This document shows positions 45,747-59,119 of a DNA stretch of 64,000 bases, piece after piece. The position numbers and the translations under genes are program-made. Source of the DNA: Sialis fuliginosa (lineage: Eukaryota; Arthropoda; Insecta; Megaloptera; Sialidae); NCBI GenBank assembly GCA_961205875.1, contig OY540814.1, forward strand, positions 7,422,993 through 7,486,992, in the 5' to 3' direction. Position 1 is the stretch's first letter. Each line of letters starts with the position of its first letter. The notes below the pieces were generated by a model. It saw nothing but the letters and a program-made list of their open reading frames with translations. It was not told the DNA's origin and did not search any database.

Positions 45747-46804
45747 TGTAACGATTTCACATTTTCCGCCGAAATCGTTCAATATATTTTCTTAATTTTT
45801 TTATAATGTTTAACTAATAATTCGTCAAACTATTTCTATTTCCTTTTGTTACTATTTTCTATATAAAATCCCGGCAAGATTGTTGTTTCTTCTGTATCTG
45901 AATACAACCATACTATATTTAATGTAATCGATGTACGAACGACCTTGCGCGTCATCGGTAAGCCGGCCGCGACTTGTCCGCTGATAACGCGGTAGCAACT
46001 GGGATCGTGGTTTGGCAGTAAGGCGTTTTAGAGAGACGAGAGAGCAGTGAGTAGAAAGACAGGCGACACCCATTCCAGAAGAAGTAATTGAGAGGAGGAA
46101 TATTAGAGTGAGGAAATTGGAGGTCCTATTCTCATTCACCACGTGGTGGGATTATTGCCTTTCTCAACCTTCGGAGGAAGCTGGACTGGAAGTGGAGGTC
46201 CAAACTGGTCCTGACGTAAGGAGTAATTGGGCGAGCCGTGGTCTTCTGCAACAGTTAAGTACTATTTTTGGCCTCTGTTTTGTAACCGCCCGCGCTGTTA
46301 AAGATTTACCGAGCGTAGTGCGCGTACGCTAAAATACGTTAAAACGAAAAAAGGGTTAATATTAAATAAAAGTTAAGTTGTGCCGTAAACTCAGTGTCTC
46401 ACGTCCCCCTCACTTGTGTCCGAGTTTAAGTTAATAATAAGGCATTATATTTAAGATATTTATATTAATTCTATCTTTATAATTATGTATTTTATTTTCA
46501 TTATTTAATTTAGTCGAATTATACTTTCTGTTATACTATTCCATATATTTATGTATGTCTATTATTCACCTCTATTCAATCCGTATCTTACCACCTTGAA
46601 TTACAGGTGCGGACTAATATTAAAATATACCTGGGCTTTAGAGGTTCATGGTCTGCCTTAGGGGGGCATAAACCATGTGGCGCCCAAATTAAATTCTATT
46701 GTATTGCTAGAGTAACAACTTAAAATTTTTTTTAGCTACCGACCCCCCCCTTCTCCACTGAGCTTGGAGCAAAATATCTGTACCACCTTAAAAAGAATGT
46801 TACA
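45747..46804 (+). repeat. 3' LTR
   Basis: 1058 bp, offset 6859 bp from the 5' LTR. The only difference found is G at 46065 where the 5' LTR has A at 39206. Confidence 0.95.
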
Positions 46805-46808
46805 ACCG
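46805..46808. other. Target-site duplication (right), ACCG
   Basis: Matches 38884-38887. Confidence 0.85.
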
Positions 46809-47215
46809 TTTCTGTATCCACGTGGTAGTTAATGTAATCTATATAGAATCTATACAATTCAACTCTCTCAGAGGAATATTCTCCAGAGAGTCGTTTTTTG
46901 AGTCACTACATAATTAAATAGAAGCGCTATAGTTTACTTGGTGCAAGAACAAAAACTCAAGCGTCGCGCCGCATACTATTCTCAAATTGAATTCATACAA
47001 GCTAATGGCTTTATTAAACAAAATCTAAAGCTATTGAGGACTAAAAAACACTTGACATGAAATACTGATTTTCAGTTGATCTGCATCGATAGACATATTT
47101 AAAAAAAAGACACAAAAAGTTCAGTTTAACGCAGACCAATATAAAAATATTAGATAGTGAAGAGACGTAACTATAATATGATACCTAATTAAGAGTTTTA
47201 GATAGAATATATAGA
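46809..47215. other. AT-rich intergenic DNA
   Basis: No gene is supported. ACTCTCTCAGAGGAATATTC and CCAGAGAGTCG near 46861-46894 form a small imperfect palindrome. Confidence 0.4.
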
Positions 47216-47622
47216 AATTCATAGAAAATTTAATGCTCTACAAAAAATATTATATAAAATTTTCACGTAACATGTATCGTTCTTGAGATGTCTTGAAAAA
47301 ATAAATATTTTGGGGTGTCACACCTCCCCCTTACACACGATTTTGATGATTTTTAAATGGGACCGTCCTCAAGCCAGATCAAACCATCCGACCAAGTTTC
47401 AATAATATTGGTTCAGTGGTTCATGAGTTATGCGTGTGACAAGGATTCTGGAGACAGACGGACGGACATATAAGAGACAGATACGAAACGAAAAGTGTTT
47501 GCCTTGACGTGAAACGGATAAATCAATTTAAAATTTTGAATTCGGATAACATTTTTTTTGTCCCTATCTGAAACGATCACAAAGCTTCTCGTATCTTCGA
47601 TATTGCGAGGAAGCAAAAATTA
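47216..47622 (+). repeat. Dispersed repeat, same family as 2376-3172
   Basis: Blocks AATTTAATGCTCTACAAAAA, GTGTCACACCTCCCCCTTAC, TGGTTCATGAGTTATGCGTG and the tail CGATATTGCGAGGAAGC match the plus-strand copy at 2755-3172. The copy is truncated at its 5' side. Confidence 0.8.
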
Positions 47623-48667
47623 CCCACTACGTCTCATAGGAACCGAGATATTTACGATTTTGTATAATAATCAATAAATAACGAAAAAGAAAAAATGTCA
47701 ATTTTTTTCCCCGTCACAGATAATAATAGTTGTAATTTGTCTCATTTGATCCGAGGAGAAAAACAAGCATGTGTTCAACCATAGTAAATTAAAAAAAATA
47801 ACCAACAAAATATATCTGTATGGTTTCAAGTATGTAAAATATTAATAAATAATGATTTTATTTGTTCACAAAAATACTTCAAATTCTAATTTTGTTATAT
47901 ATTATAAAGAAAAGATTTAAAAGTTAAAATGAGTAGTAAAGTCACATAAATAGAACAATATTTTAAAGAAAAGAGTTGAAACTAACCTCAGTCATTCTGA
48001 AACACCCGATACTAAAATAAAAATAATTTGTTCATATGTGGTCGCGGGCTGCCGGTTGGCAGCCCTGAGTTAGATAATAATTAAATAGGACCACTGTGGG
48101 CTGCGCCGGTTTTGCTAGTTGTATATTATGTCCTTACCCATAAACATTAATGACGTGAATTATGCGTATTGTTCAAGTACTCCGATATCGGAATTACACC
48201 AATCCTTCTACAACAGCTGCCGCCGTTAGGTGAATTGCACATTCGCGATTTGTTTTCGTATAATGTTCATGTATTGTGGTTGTTATGACCTATAATTTCA
48301 AATGGTACAAAATTCATTTCCGCTATCGTGTTTCTAAATGAATCTTGAAAATTATTACAGTAATTCGGTGACAGTAATTTCATTTGTGGCGGAGTGGCTC
48401 GAATATGGAAATAGAGAAGTATATATTTAGAATTTTGTTTATGAATCAAATCATTATTGTGTATAAATAGCGTTTTCTATTATTCTTGGTAAATTTTAAT
48501 GAGGACAAACGTTTGGAATGTGGTCGTATTATAATGTATTTTATTAGGTTTCCGCCATGTCCATCCTCAAAAATTTTAAGCCGATTAAGATGAAATTTGG
48601 TATACGGATGAAGACTGATAACACAAAAACAGAAATGATAAGATTTTTGAAAAACATTTTTTTTGGT
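47623..48667. other. Intergenic DNA with hAT-like end
   Basis: A hAT-like right terminus, GGGCTGCCGGTTGGCAGCCCTG, ends at 48067 with no left partner found. The rest shows no supported gene. Confidence 0.4.
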
Positions 48668-49512
48668 CCCCCTTTCCATAGACTGAAAAGTGAACTCACA
48701 TTTTTTTTTCATATACCCCATTGTGTGGGGTGTCATTATTTAGGACTCCTAAAATGCAATAAAAAATGTTATATGACATTTTGATTTTAACCCTTCAGTC
48801 ACGATATATTTGCGTTCAAAGTCGTGATAAAAGCGTCCCCCCACCCTAATTTCTAAACTATCAATTTAAAAAATCTGAAAAAATTAAAGAATGTAGGTTT
48901 TAATTAGTACTTCCACTGAAAATTATAACGAACACTGTCAAAATTATTTTGGACTCCCCTCCCATAGAGTGAATAGTGAACTCACATTTTTTTTTACTTA
49001 TCCCATTGAGTGGGATGTCATTAGATAGGTCCCCTAAAATGCAACAAAAAATGTTAAATGATCTTTTGATTTTAACCCTTCAGTCACGATATATTTGCAT
49101 TTAAATGTCATTATCAGAGCGTCCCCCCCTCACCCCCTTCATTTCTAAACTATTGATTCAAAAAATCAGAATGTAGCTTTTAATTTGTACTTCCACTGAA
49201 AATTATAACGAACACTGTCAAAATTATTTTGGACCTCCCTCCCGTAGACTGAAAAGTGAACTCACATATTTTTTTTACTTACGCCATTCAGAGGGGTATC
49301 TTTAGATAGGTCTCCTAAAATGCAACAAAAAATGTTATATGACTATTTGATTTTAACCCTTCAGTCACTATATATTTGCATTTAAATGTCGTTATCAGAG
49401 CGTCCCCTCCCCCCTACTTTCTAAACTATCGATGCAAAAAATCTAAAAAAAATCCAGAATGTAGCTTTTAGTTAGTACTTTCAATGAAAATTATAACGAA
49501 CTCTGTAGCTAA
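48668..49512 (+). repeat. Three tandem copies of a 280-bp unit
   Basis: Units start near 48668, 48955 and 49233 with a TAGACTGAAAAGTGAACTCAC-like phrase (GAGTGAATAG in the second). Each then reads through a CCCATTxxGTGGGxTGTCATT block, CTCCTAAAATGCAA, TTTTAACCCTTCAGTCACGA and AATTATAACGAACACTGTCA. This is the unit found in both arms of the 7534-9811 palindrome. Within each unit TCACGA and TCGTGA (degraded in later units) can pair. The array is diverged (several percent or more between units), non-coding, and too short to call a satellite. Confidence 0.85.
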
Positions 49513-49880
49513 AATATTTTATAAACAAAATTGAAATAACTCTTGTTTATAAATCGTAATGACTATGGAAACCTATCATGTGCGTGCCCAACACGCACTT
49601 GACCGCTTTATTTTATAAAATATCTTCTGATATCCATGTACAATTTCAACTTTTATAGTAAACTATTGATTTGTTTAAGATGCGAATACAGTATAAGATT
49701 TTATTTTTATTATATTTATTTTTCCAGTTGTTATTAATTATTCTTCAAATATGTATATGGATGTGCGGTCTCACAGACGAGCTCAATATATGATATGGTA
49801 GTTGATTCTAAAAACAGGAAGATGTCACTTGTGTCCACCTAAACTTAAAATAAAAATCTTATAACTGTATCAGCTACACA

Positions 49881-50405
49881 TAATTCGGTCAAGACATACA
49901 CGGGTGTATGCCATAAGGGTTCCGAAATACGTACTACGTGGACTGTTTGGAGCCACAGGTGCATTTTTGAGCTAGAAAAAAATATAAAAATAGGGTCATA
50001 TTCTACTAATTGAGATCTAAATTTACATGCCTAAATATGAAAATAAAAAATAAAAATTCTATAACGCCCCTAACTATATTCCACAATTTAAAATGCTATT
50101 GTTGACATTAGTATTTGTCGTTGGTAGTCCCACCGAAACCTCGTTACCAATTTTTTAATACATTTTGAATGCCACATGCCTTGGTATAAAAAAAATTGTT
50201 TTGCTTTAGCCTCTTCGCACCCCTATGAAAAATGTTTTTTTCAGAAAATGTGTACATATCTAACTAGAGGGTATCATTTTACATGTTCAGTAAAAATTTC
50301 AAGTTTCTAGTTTATATAGTTTACGAGATATTTTGCTTTAACTGAAACGGACGGACGGACGGATGACAAAGTGAGATTAATAGGGTTTCTTTGGAACCCT
50401 AAAAA
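49881..50405 (+). repeat. Dispersed repeat with AACCCTAAAAA tail, copy 1
   Basis: It starts AATTCGGTCAAGACATACAC, passes GTATGCCATAAGGGTT, GCATTTTTGAGCTAG, AATAGGGTC and ATTGAGATCTA, and ends with ACGGACGGACGG then AATAGGGTTT...AACCCTAAAAA. The same order recurs at 53652-54107. The terminal AACCCTA phrase faces an AGGGTT near the start. Confidence 0.7.
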
Positions 50406-52791
50406 GTGGTTTGTTTTCAATGTTGCTAACAGATATATAAGAACTTCAAATTATTTGATCATTTATGTATCTTTTTTTTTCTCATTCTTAATTGCGTAAT
50501 TCTAAAGAATTGTAGTAACCGTATATAAATAAATAGCATTTAAGAAATTCTAAAAAATATATGAATTTACCTCTAAAAATGGCAGGACTAGATATCCTCA
50601 CTCTGTGTAGCCTTTCTTATAAGAAACGAATTCTTATAAAATCGTAGTGATTTTTTAAAGATAAAATGTAAAAATAATTTTCCTATGCATATATTATAAC
50701 ACATACATAGGTACCAACAAAAACATGTTTTATTTTTCCTCATACATTTAAGATAAAATCTTCAACAAGCAGTAACAAAAAACACACAATACTATTTTGC
50801 TTACATTTATTTCACAATATCTTTTTTCCCTTTATTAAATGTTAATGTATGTACAAATGTTAATAACCACGCTCATTAGCATAGATAAAGTATAGAGACA
50901 TACAATTGTACGTGTTTCAACTATATTTGCATGGTTCATTGTGTATTTACACAAGATACGTTGCATGCTGCAATGAGTTCAATAAAATCATAAATTCATT
51001 AAAAAATATTTACTTTTTGGATTTGTTTATTCATTTGAATGTATTTTGCTAATTGCTTATTTTTGTTGATTTTATTTAGTTTCGTGTACAATTGTAATAT
51101 TTTTGTTACTTGCAATACAAAATATGTACTATAAAAATATTTAAATGCAATACGCAATTAGATAGGTACCTACTAGCTTTATTTTTAATCATTTTGTAAA
51201 AAAAAATTATTGAAAAAAAGTAATTTGACATTTGGTTGGTTAATTAGATACATCGTGTTATAAAATCAGGAAAAGATTATATTTTTATATTCTTTTTTCT
51301 AACAAACCGAAAAGAGTTTTTTTGCAGAATTTGTTTTTGTTAAATTATAATTAAAATAATTTTTTTATACTGTTATATTTTAAACATTATTTTGGATGAA
51401 ACTGCATTCATAACTCAAAAATGATATTTAAGTTGGTCGATACAATAGTGTATAGCTGAAATATCTATGTAAATAATTTCAAAGATTTGTATTTTAAAAT
51501 ATGTTTATTTTATGAATTTACGAATATTTTTTCATTTCAATGAAATGATATCTTCTCGAATCTCCACACCTAACATCTAGTATTATTTAAGTTGCAAACA
51601 GTTCTGACATATATACATTTTGCATTAAAATAACTTTCTTTCAAAATTTCGAAAAAAGTATCCAGGAAGTTAAATTTCAATATTGTTTGTATGTATCATA
51701 TTATTATTATATTTTGATATAATAAATTTTCGACAGGGAATTTCTGAATAAAGCAGATTGCTGTTTAAACGTCTGTTACGCTTAAGTTCTGATAACTGTT
51801 TAAATTAGAAATGCCAATCTCGCGTTCTCTGTGACGTATTTCAAAAAGTAATAAACAAAGAACACAGTGTATATATACAAAGTTGACTGAATTTTAAGGG
51901 TTTTAATTGTATGTATATTCAAGAAATTTTAATTTGGGTATAAATATCTTTATTTTCAATTTAAAGTAACTAGATATTTGTACGAAATATTTTTAAAAAT
52001 AGTTACTGAACTTTTTTTAGATGAACGAATATAGGCAATATTTATTATTATAATTGATTCCCATTTTTGGATTTGACATGCAAACTACTAAACCGATATT
52101 TATGGGACTTGTACTGCTAAAAATTGTAAGACTCTTGATTATTTAGCTTAATGATATATTGTAATATTTAGGGTAGGCCCGTATCATGGAAATATTTTAA
52201 TAAATATTTTCCAAAAATATATATAAATAAAAATCACGGGTAGTTGTGATACTTATGCAATATTAACAAATAATATTTAATAATTATGTTAGGCACATAT
52301 TAAGAAAAAATTACAATTTTATATTTTTTAATAAAAAACTTATTAAAATTAAAAGAAGAAAAATTCTAGTAAAATATATTTACCTATATATTATATGTAC
52401 CTATATTGAATTTATACAATAAAAGGTCCATCAATGTAATAATTAATTTGTTACAAAAATACAATCTAAAAATACCATACAAACAGTAAACCAATCACAA
52501 TAAACTAATTATCATGTCTTCCATAAATTTTAGATCACTGTAAAATACGTCGCGAATTCTGTCAATAAACAAAGAATGTATGAAAACATACAAGCTTTCT
52601 TGAATGTTTTAGCAAAAAAATAAACAGCAACGGTAAAATAAACACAGAGGCAATAAACATCACCATGTTGTGAATGTCCAGCACCGTGATGTGATATATG
52701 TATGTATTATATGTTGAGTTTCATATACGTTAGAAGGCAGGTGATGAGAAAATACACAAAGTTGACCTCTTATATATGTATGTCAGCTTTA
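50406..52791. other. AT-rich intergenic DNA
   Basis: No gene, splice-bounded exon or element terminus could be supported over this 2.4 kb. Confidence 0.45.
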
Positions 52792-53616
52792 TACCGGTTG
52801 TTTTTTTAAAGACTTTCCAGCGGATTATTTCCAATATAACGAATTTTCAGAGAAAATGTTTCAGACAAAAGTTTCATGGTTTTGAGGGGGCTAAATATTG
52901 ACAATATGGGTTGACCTTGAAAAGGTCACCTTAAGGAGTTTCAGGTTCAACTTTTCTTTTTTAATCTAAATCTAAAAATAAGCAACTTTTACTTTAAACA
53001 TTTTTTCTGAAAATGTCTATTTTTTATGATATGGACATTTCTGGATATTCAATAATTTTTTACTCGAAAACTATACATGTTTTAGAAAAATCTCAAGAGG
53101 AGAAAAGTACTTAGATTTAAGCAAAGATTCTCAGAGAATTTTTTATTCAAATTTATGCAAGTTTTTAGTAAAGTAATTTTTTTGAAATTTGAAGAAGAAA
53201 ATTAAAAACAAATAAAATAAAAATCTCTGAGAATCATTGCCTAAATCTAAGCACTTTACCTCTTATGATTATTTTTGAAAATTAATAATTTTCGAGTAAA
53301 CAATTATTGAAAATCCTAAAATTTCTCTTTGTTTTGCTCCATATCATAAAAATGGACATTTTCAGAAAAATGTTTCAGGCAAAAATTGCTTATTTTTCCT
53401 CGTAAATTACGAATCTGTAACAAAAAATATAGGATTAGATTAAAAAAGAAAAGTTGAACCTGAAAACCCGTTAAGGTGACCTTTTCAAGGTCAACCCATA
53501 TTGGCAATATTTAGCCCCCTCAAAACCATGAAACTTTTGTCTGAAACATTTTTTCTGAAAATTCATTATATTGGAAATAATATACTGGAAAGTCTTTAAA
53601 AAAAAAACACCCGGTA
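52792..53616. mobile_element. 825-bp palindromic element
   Basis: TACCGGTTGTTTTTTTAAAG at the left is mirrored by CTTTAAAAAAAAAACACCCGGTA at the right (with small differences). Inward, CATGGTTTTGAGGGGGCTAA faces TTAGCCCCCTCAAAACCATG, and GGTTGACCTTGAAAAGGTCA faces TGACCTTTTCAAGGTCAACC. Arms approach 380 bp. TA lies at both borders. There is no coding capacity. Confidence 0.85.
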
Positions 53617-53651
53617 TATAACAAGTATACCATATTTATTATCTTATTTTA

Positions 53652-54107
53652 TAATTCGGTTAAGCGGGTTAAAACATACATGGGTGTTTGCCATAAGGGT
53701 TTAAATTTTTTGAGCCACTAGTTACCAAGTTAGAGGAGGAGCAAAATAAAATACTGCTGGAGTCCCCAGCAGGGGTCTCCATTTTTGAGTTAAATAAATA
53801 AAAATAGGGTCGAATTATACTGATTGAGATCTACTTTTGGACACCCCACACGTTTTTGTTTTAAAGCCTCATGCAGGCACCATTTTTGATTTAGAAAAAA
53901 AAAGAATGAGAGTAAAATTTCGCCAGTTTGGTTATACATTTTGGCATCCTTAGTATAATTTTTTTTACTTAGCTTTAGCAAATTTTCAACAAATTACATC
54001 TTTTACTAAAAAGCATCATTTTACATGTTTACTACATGTTTCTTTTGACTGAAAAGGACGGACGGACGGACTAATAGGGTTAATAGGGTTTCGAATAAAC
54101 CCTAAAA
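53652..54107 (+). repeat. Dispersed repeat with AACCCTAAAAA tail, copy 2
   Basis: Same order of blocks as 49881-50405 in direct orientation, beginning 36 bp after the palindromic element. It has GACGGACGGACGG near the end. Confidence 0.7.
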
Positions 54108-56255
54108 ATGTTAATAAAGAAGAAATAAATTTGAATTTTTATTGAATTAATAGGTAGATATGTACTATACAATTCTTTGGATAAAAAGCTAAGAAAAAAT
54201 ATATCTATAAAATTTATATCTATAAAAGCAAAAATAAGAATATTAATAGTTGATTGTAGTGTTAAATAAAAAAATATATATCTCACAAAATCACCAAATT
54301 ACCGCCCCTTTTGACAGGTATACCCTATGTAGTATAAAATATTAATTGAGGCTTATATGCATACATGTAAAACCCATTATGACCTCAACTCTTGATGTCT
54401 ATTGGCGTTAATGAAGTGAATGGTACTAAATCGATATTTGTCGGCAATTTAAATTAGGATATTGACATCGATGGTTTTGAATCTAATTACTTTAGTGCGC
54501 TAATATGTTTATCTGTGGTGTATGCTTATGTACGCCTATTTACCTAACCAAATACAGTGGTTGCAATCGTGTTTTGTTACAAATATACCTAAATGATTTT
54601 GGTTATAATAGTCCGGATATTAAGAGCGATATTTTGACTCTCTCTCTCTCTCTCTGCACTTTTTGATAGAAGCATGAAAATTGGTAGTTGTACATTTAAC
54701 TTTTATCTATAAAACTAGAAATGGCGACATTTCAAAAACCCGCGTGGTTCCCCTTTTAGGGGCAAACATATCTCCTCGGATTTAGTTTTTCTTATTTATC
54801 TCGCAAATGGTTATCCGGACGACACAAATGGAAGACACCTAAAATAATGATTATTAGATTCTAAATAAAAGTTGTAATTATAAATTTTACGATTAGTCAC
54901 CATTGCCGTTTAAATGGGGGTTAAAATTACGAGAAATTTTGTGCGCGCGGTAAAAGTTGCGTTCATACTCAAATATCTCGTAAACGGGTTTTCTCGTGAG
55001 AAAAATTAATGGGTTAAATATTTTTATTTACGTAATAGATTTTAAACATTTTTACTATGGATGTATCTGCAGTCCAGGGGTCCCTAACCTTTTTGTACCT
55101 AAGAGCTATTTATTTTTTTAAGATGCCGCGATTTTGATACGGGCACTCGTGATCTCTCACGCTTAAACTAAAAAAGTTAAACATATGTCCACGCCGACTT
55201 TTTAATAAGAAATTTTGGGATCTGCAATAGAGGTTCTAAGACATTTTTTCGTTTATTGCTTACTTTTTTCTACGTATGTCGTGACAGGTAAAAAATGAAA
55301 TTCTTCAAGCATCCAGCTTAGATAGTAAGTATAAGTATATGCGTAGTAATAGGTATATTATATATATAGAAAGTTGGAAAACTGAAGTAAGTCAGTATCT
55401 AGTTAGTTTCTTTTATGTGAAAATATTGAAATAGATTTTATAAAATGTTAAATAGTGAATAAGAATTATTATTTTTTTGCAGTTTTGAGGACATATTTTA
55501 TTCATGCTAGATAAACCAACACAAACAATCTCAGGCATTTATCTATGATTTACATTTAGATAATAATATCATCAATTCACGGCGAGAAAAAAACTTCAAC
55601 AGCCAGCCAAACACGATATAATATATTATCATCCTACGTAGTCATATATTATACATCAACCTACGCTAACATTTTATTTCAAACAAGAACACCCATTTCT
55701 TATATCGCAGAAAACTGTTCATTCATAAATTTGATGGAAACACAAAGTTAAAAGGAAGGAGCTATCTATAGAAGGGCACTTCTAGCAGCAGCATATTGGG
55801 CCGGTCTGTCGAACTTGAAATTTGTGAGAACATACATACATGCTGCGGGGTTATCCAAAATACTTATAATCCGTCTTTATAGTTTCAGTTAGGATAGATT
55901 TTAGAACATCATTGTTTTTATTACGTATAATTTCCACAAGTCATTGGCATATCATTCAGATTATAAAATAAATATAAATTGTTTTGAATTATAAAATTAA
56001 TTAATAATAAATGTTTTATATTGTCTTTAAAAGTATTTAAGTGATAACTGATCATCTATCATACATATTAAATTCAATTGTAATTTAAAGCATATTTGCA
56101 TATTATAAATTTTCAACTGACGCCTCTGAGATAATATGCATGGAAATGACGATAGTGACATTTAAGAAAAGATGGCCGCCGTAAAATTTTGGTAACAGTT
56201 TCATATACAGATTAACATTAGTTGTTACTAATCTAGTTAGTTGTATCTTAATCTA
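54108..56255. other. Intergenic DNA with (CT)n and a hAT-like end
   Basis: A (CT)9 microsatellite lies at 54638-54655. At 55075 CAGGGGTCCCTAACCTTTTT is a typical hAT left terminus, with no right partner found. No gene is supported. Confidence 0.45.
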
Positions 56256-56462
56256 AAGGCCTCTATATACCACCCAATCTGCAGGGCCGATTTGTCGGGA
56301 GGTAGAGTTGGGGTACTGTAGATTGGGACGTGTATAGGCAAATCGGGCCGACTTTTCGCGGAAGAATCGGCCCGATTTGCCTATACACGACCCAATCTGC
56401 AGTATCCACACTCTACCTCCCGACAAATCGGCCCTGCAGATTGGGGGTATATAGAGGCCTTA
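56256..56462. mobile_element. 207-bp GC-rich hairpin MITE
   Basis: AAGGCCTCTATATACC at the left and GGTATATAGAGGCCTT at the right bound arms of about 95 bp that are reverse complements with few mismatches (GGGCCGATTTGTCGGGAGGT, GGCAAATCGGGCCGA). CCCAATCTGCAG or a one-base variant occurs twice per arm. Only a few bases separate the arms. It is strikingly GC-rich for the region. Confidence 0.9.
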
Positions 56463-56679
56463 AGAGCTAATCTGACAATTTGAATTTTATTGCATTTGTT
56501 TCCAAGGCAATATGAATTATATTAGTAAATATATCAGTGAAAATTGTGTTATTGTGAATCTGTCTGGTGTTTTGCCCAATCAGGAGTACGTATTATGCTT
56601 CTTATGTTAGCTACCGTTGCAATCTTAAATGAAACAGACTATATCTCCTTATTATTTATATTTGATACCTGAAATTAAT

Positions 56680-56862
56680 AGGGTCGATCCGGTCTCGCTC
56701 CAATCAAATATAAATATACAATATAATAAACAATGAAATCATTCATGTTATAGGTATCGTGCCGATCTCGGTCCAATCACGCTCCGATATAGTATTACTA
56801 TACTGAACATTTGACTGGGGCGAGACCGGACCGAGAACGGCACGATAGTCTGGATCGACCCT
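56680..56862. mobile_element. GGGTCGATCC hairpin MITE, second copy
   Basis: Ends AGGGTCGATCC and GGATCGACCCT. Inner inverted blocks are GGTCTCGCTCC against GGGGCGAGACC. Same family as 13197-13335, with a longer AT-rich insertion in one arm. Confidence 0.8.
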
Positions 56863-59119
56863 TGAAGGGAATTCTATTTAAAGTAATTGTTTTGGTTTAC
56901 GAATAGTTGTAACAGCAAGATGAAATTTATATAGAGCTTTATTTTTTTTAAATAAAATAAAAATTTAAGTTATATTGTACCTATGTTAGTTTGGTGGTAG
57001 TATTTTCGTTTTGTTACGCTGCAATCTTAAAAGAAACAGATTATAAAACTTAATTTGTTTATAACTTCAAATTACTTTATTAGTTATGCTCAAACATAAT
57101 CTATATAATCTTGAAACCCTCGTATATTTTATATGTCAGCAACATTATGATCATTTAATTTAGCGTGAACATTGAATAGAAAGGTCGGATTTCGTGGATT
57201 TGTTCAAGAGAATATATTCGCATATTTTACACTATTAAAACATATTATACTAAACCTGTGAGCAAGGGGGTACTCAAAGAAAAGATTCACTTTCATCAAA
57301 ATATAAAAAGTAAAAAATGATCGGGATATAGAAACTTCAAAGTTATTTATTTATTGTTACAGGATATGATTTTTCTTTTGAAAGACAAGGTTCTTTGTGG
57401 TTGATTGAAGTGATATAAATATGTATGTATATTTGATGTTGTTCCTTTTGTCTTGTCAATGTAATTGTAATTATATTTTAAGGAATCAAAAAAGAAATAT
57501 AAAATAAAAATTTCAATGTTTTGAAAAAATAAAGCACGCATTAATATAAATATATACCTATATTTTTAGACATTTCATATGTACATAAATTGATTTTATT
57601 TTTATAGCAACCAGCAGTCACCACGTGAAGCATGCAAATTAATAAAAAAAGTTTTAAATCGGAAAAAGAAAAACCTAGAACTCTCAAAAGGTTTAAGTTT
57701 AAGTCAAACCCTTTTGAAAGATCTCTATTTTAGGGCACATAATGAGGGAAATATAGGTGTCACAGCATTTTTTATATTTTCTTTTATATATATAAAAGAT
57801 AATATTCAGATGAAAAACTATTCATTACATTTGAAGATGAACTATCAAGAAACACATAATAGCATTTGAAATATTATACCTTTACAGAAAAAATAAATTA
57901 TAAACTATTATTATAACAAATATTACAATGGATAACATTTAAATAGTTAAGAACCTGTAGCGCCTTAGGGCCAAAATCCCACCTTATGGACCCTCATCCT
58001 TTATTTACAAATCATTGAAACAACGATCATTTAGTATTGCCAATTTAATTCCAAAACACAGTAATGTACGCATTTCAATATCTACAAGTTTGCCTCAATC
58101 ACATATAATTAATGAAAACCAATACATATCAATGTTGATTTCATAGATAGATAAATTATTTAGATAGACAAGTTTAATAAGTTATAACCTGCACTTGTAC
58201 TAGTGTGCACTGTGCAGCTTTGACAAGAGAATTAGTTGGGTTTAAATTGTAGGAAAACACAAGTCTCCAGTGTCCGACTCACTCAAAGGATTAGCTGTGA
58301 TCCGCGGGACTTACCGCTTGTTACTAGATACTCCATTCGCGTCTTTATCTCAATCTTACATGGCCTTTTTAATCCCTGTCCCGTGTGCCATAAAGTACGT
58401 GTCTTTTTATTTATTCAGCAAACATGTGTATATTTATATACAGGTCTCTAGTGGGTTATTCGTTCAGAAAGGTTGGATAGAGTTGTTTTATTTGATGTAC
58501 CTGTTTGTAGTTTTGTAAGATGTAAAATTTTATTTTGCTACATTTTATGATTTTTGGTTTATTTAATAAAATCATTATTCTGTATAACATATTTTATATT
58601 AAGGTGTTGCTTCTTATTTAAACTAATATTAGATATAAAAGAGCGGGTGTTCAGTAGATGAAACTGTTAGATAGATGCTGCTATAATGGTTTTAAAATGA
58701 ACTAAAATATAAAATGCAAAAGTATTTTGTAATAAATTTATTTATTAGTAGAGAGAGCTAATATGCATTTTCTTGCAAGTAAATTAAATTTTTATGTTTT
58801 ATATTGTTGTCCATAACAGTGGGGTTTTACATTTGGTTTACTATGTATTTAGCAAGTTTAAACATATAAATTCAATAAACATTTTAGGTTAGGGTTTATA
58901 TTTTGCGAGGTTGAGTGAATCGGGGTACAATGAAACATGTTTCATATTCATACAGGAATAAGAAACTTTACAAAATGAGTTCGATTTTGTAATTATTAAT
59001 AATAATAACAAAGAAGATCTTTATTTCGAAACCTATTCAATATTGTAATATGAAAAATAATTTTATCCAAGTATAAGCCAAATTACAACATTTATTCTAC
59101 TGTGACACATTGCATATTC
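56863..59119. other. AT-rich intergenic DNA
   Basis: A less AT-rich patch at 58230-58400 is open in two overlapping plus-strand frames and contains GTAAGT on the minus strand. No consistent exon model emerged, so I leave it unannotated. Confidence 0.4.

Larger units (their letters stand above)
38888..46804 (+). mobile_element. Complete Ty3/Gypsy-type LTR retrotransposon, 7.9 kb
   Basis: The element runs LTR, primer-binding-like site, long leader, gag, pol (-1 frame), polypurine tract, LTR. It is flanked by the 4-bp duplication ACCG (38884-38887 and 46805-46808). The order protease, reverse transcriptase, RNase H, integrase places it in Ty3/Gypsy (Metaviridae). No env frame follows pol, which stops 29 bp before the 3' LTR. 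All reading frames are open, and the LTRs differ at one position that I can find (A at 39206, G at 46065), so insertion was recent. The GC content of gag-pol is much higher than in the surrounding DNA. Confidence 0.97.

Noticed and set aside
48446..48784. 96-aa minus and 75-aa plus frames
   Set aside because: They overlap each other and extend into the tandem repeat array, whose later units do not keep the frame.
58236..58518. Two overlapping frames of 71 and 82 aa in a GC-richer patch
   Set aside because: Neither begins at ATG, they overlap each other, and a consensus donor on the opposite strand conflicts. No coherent gene model.
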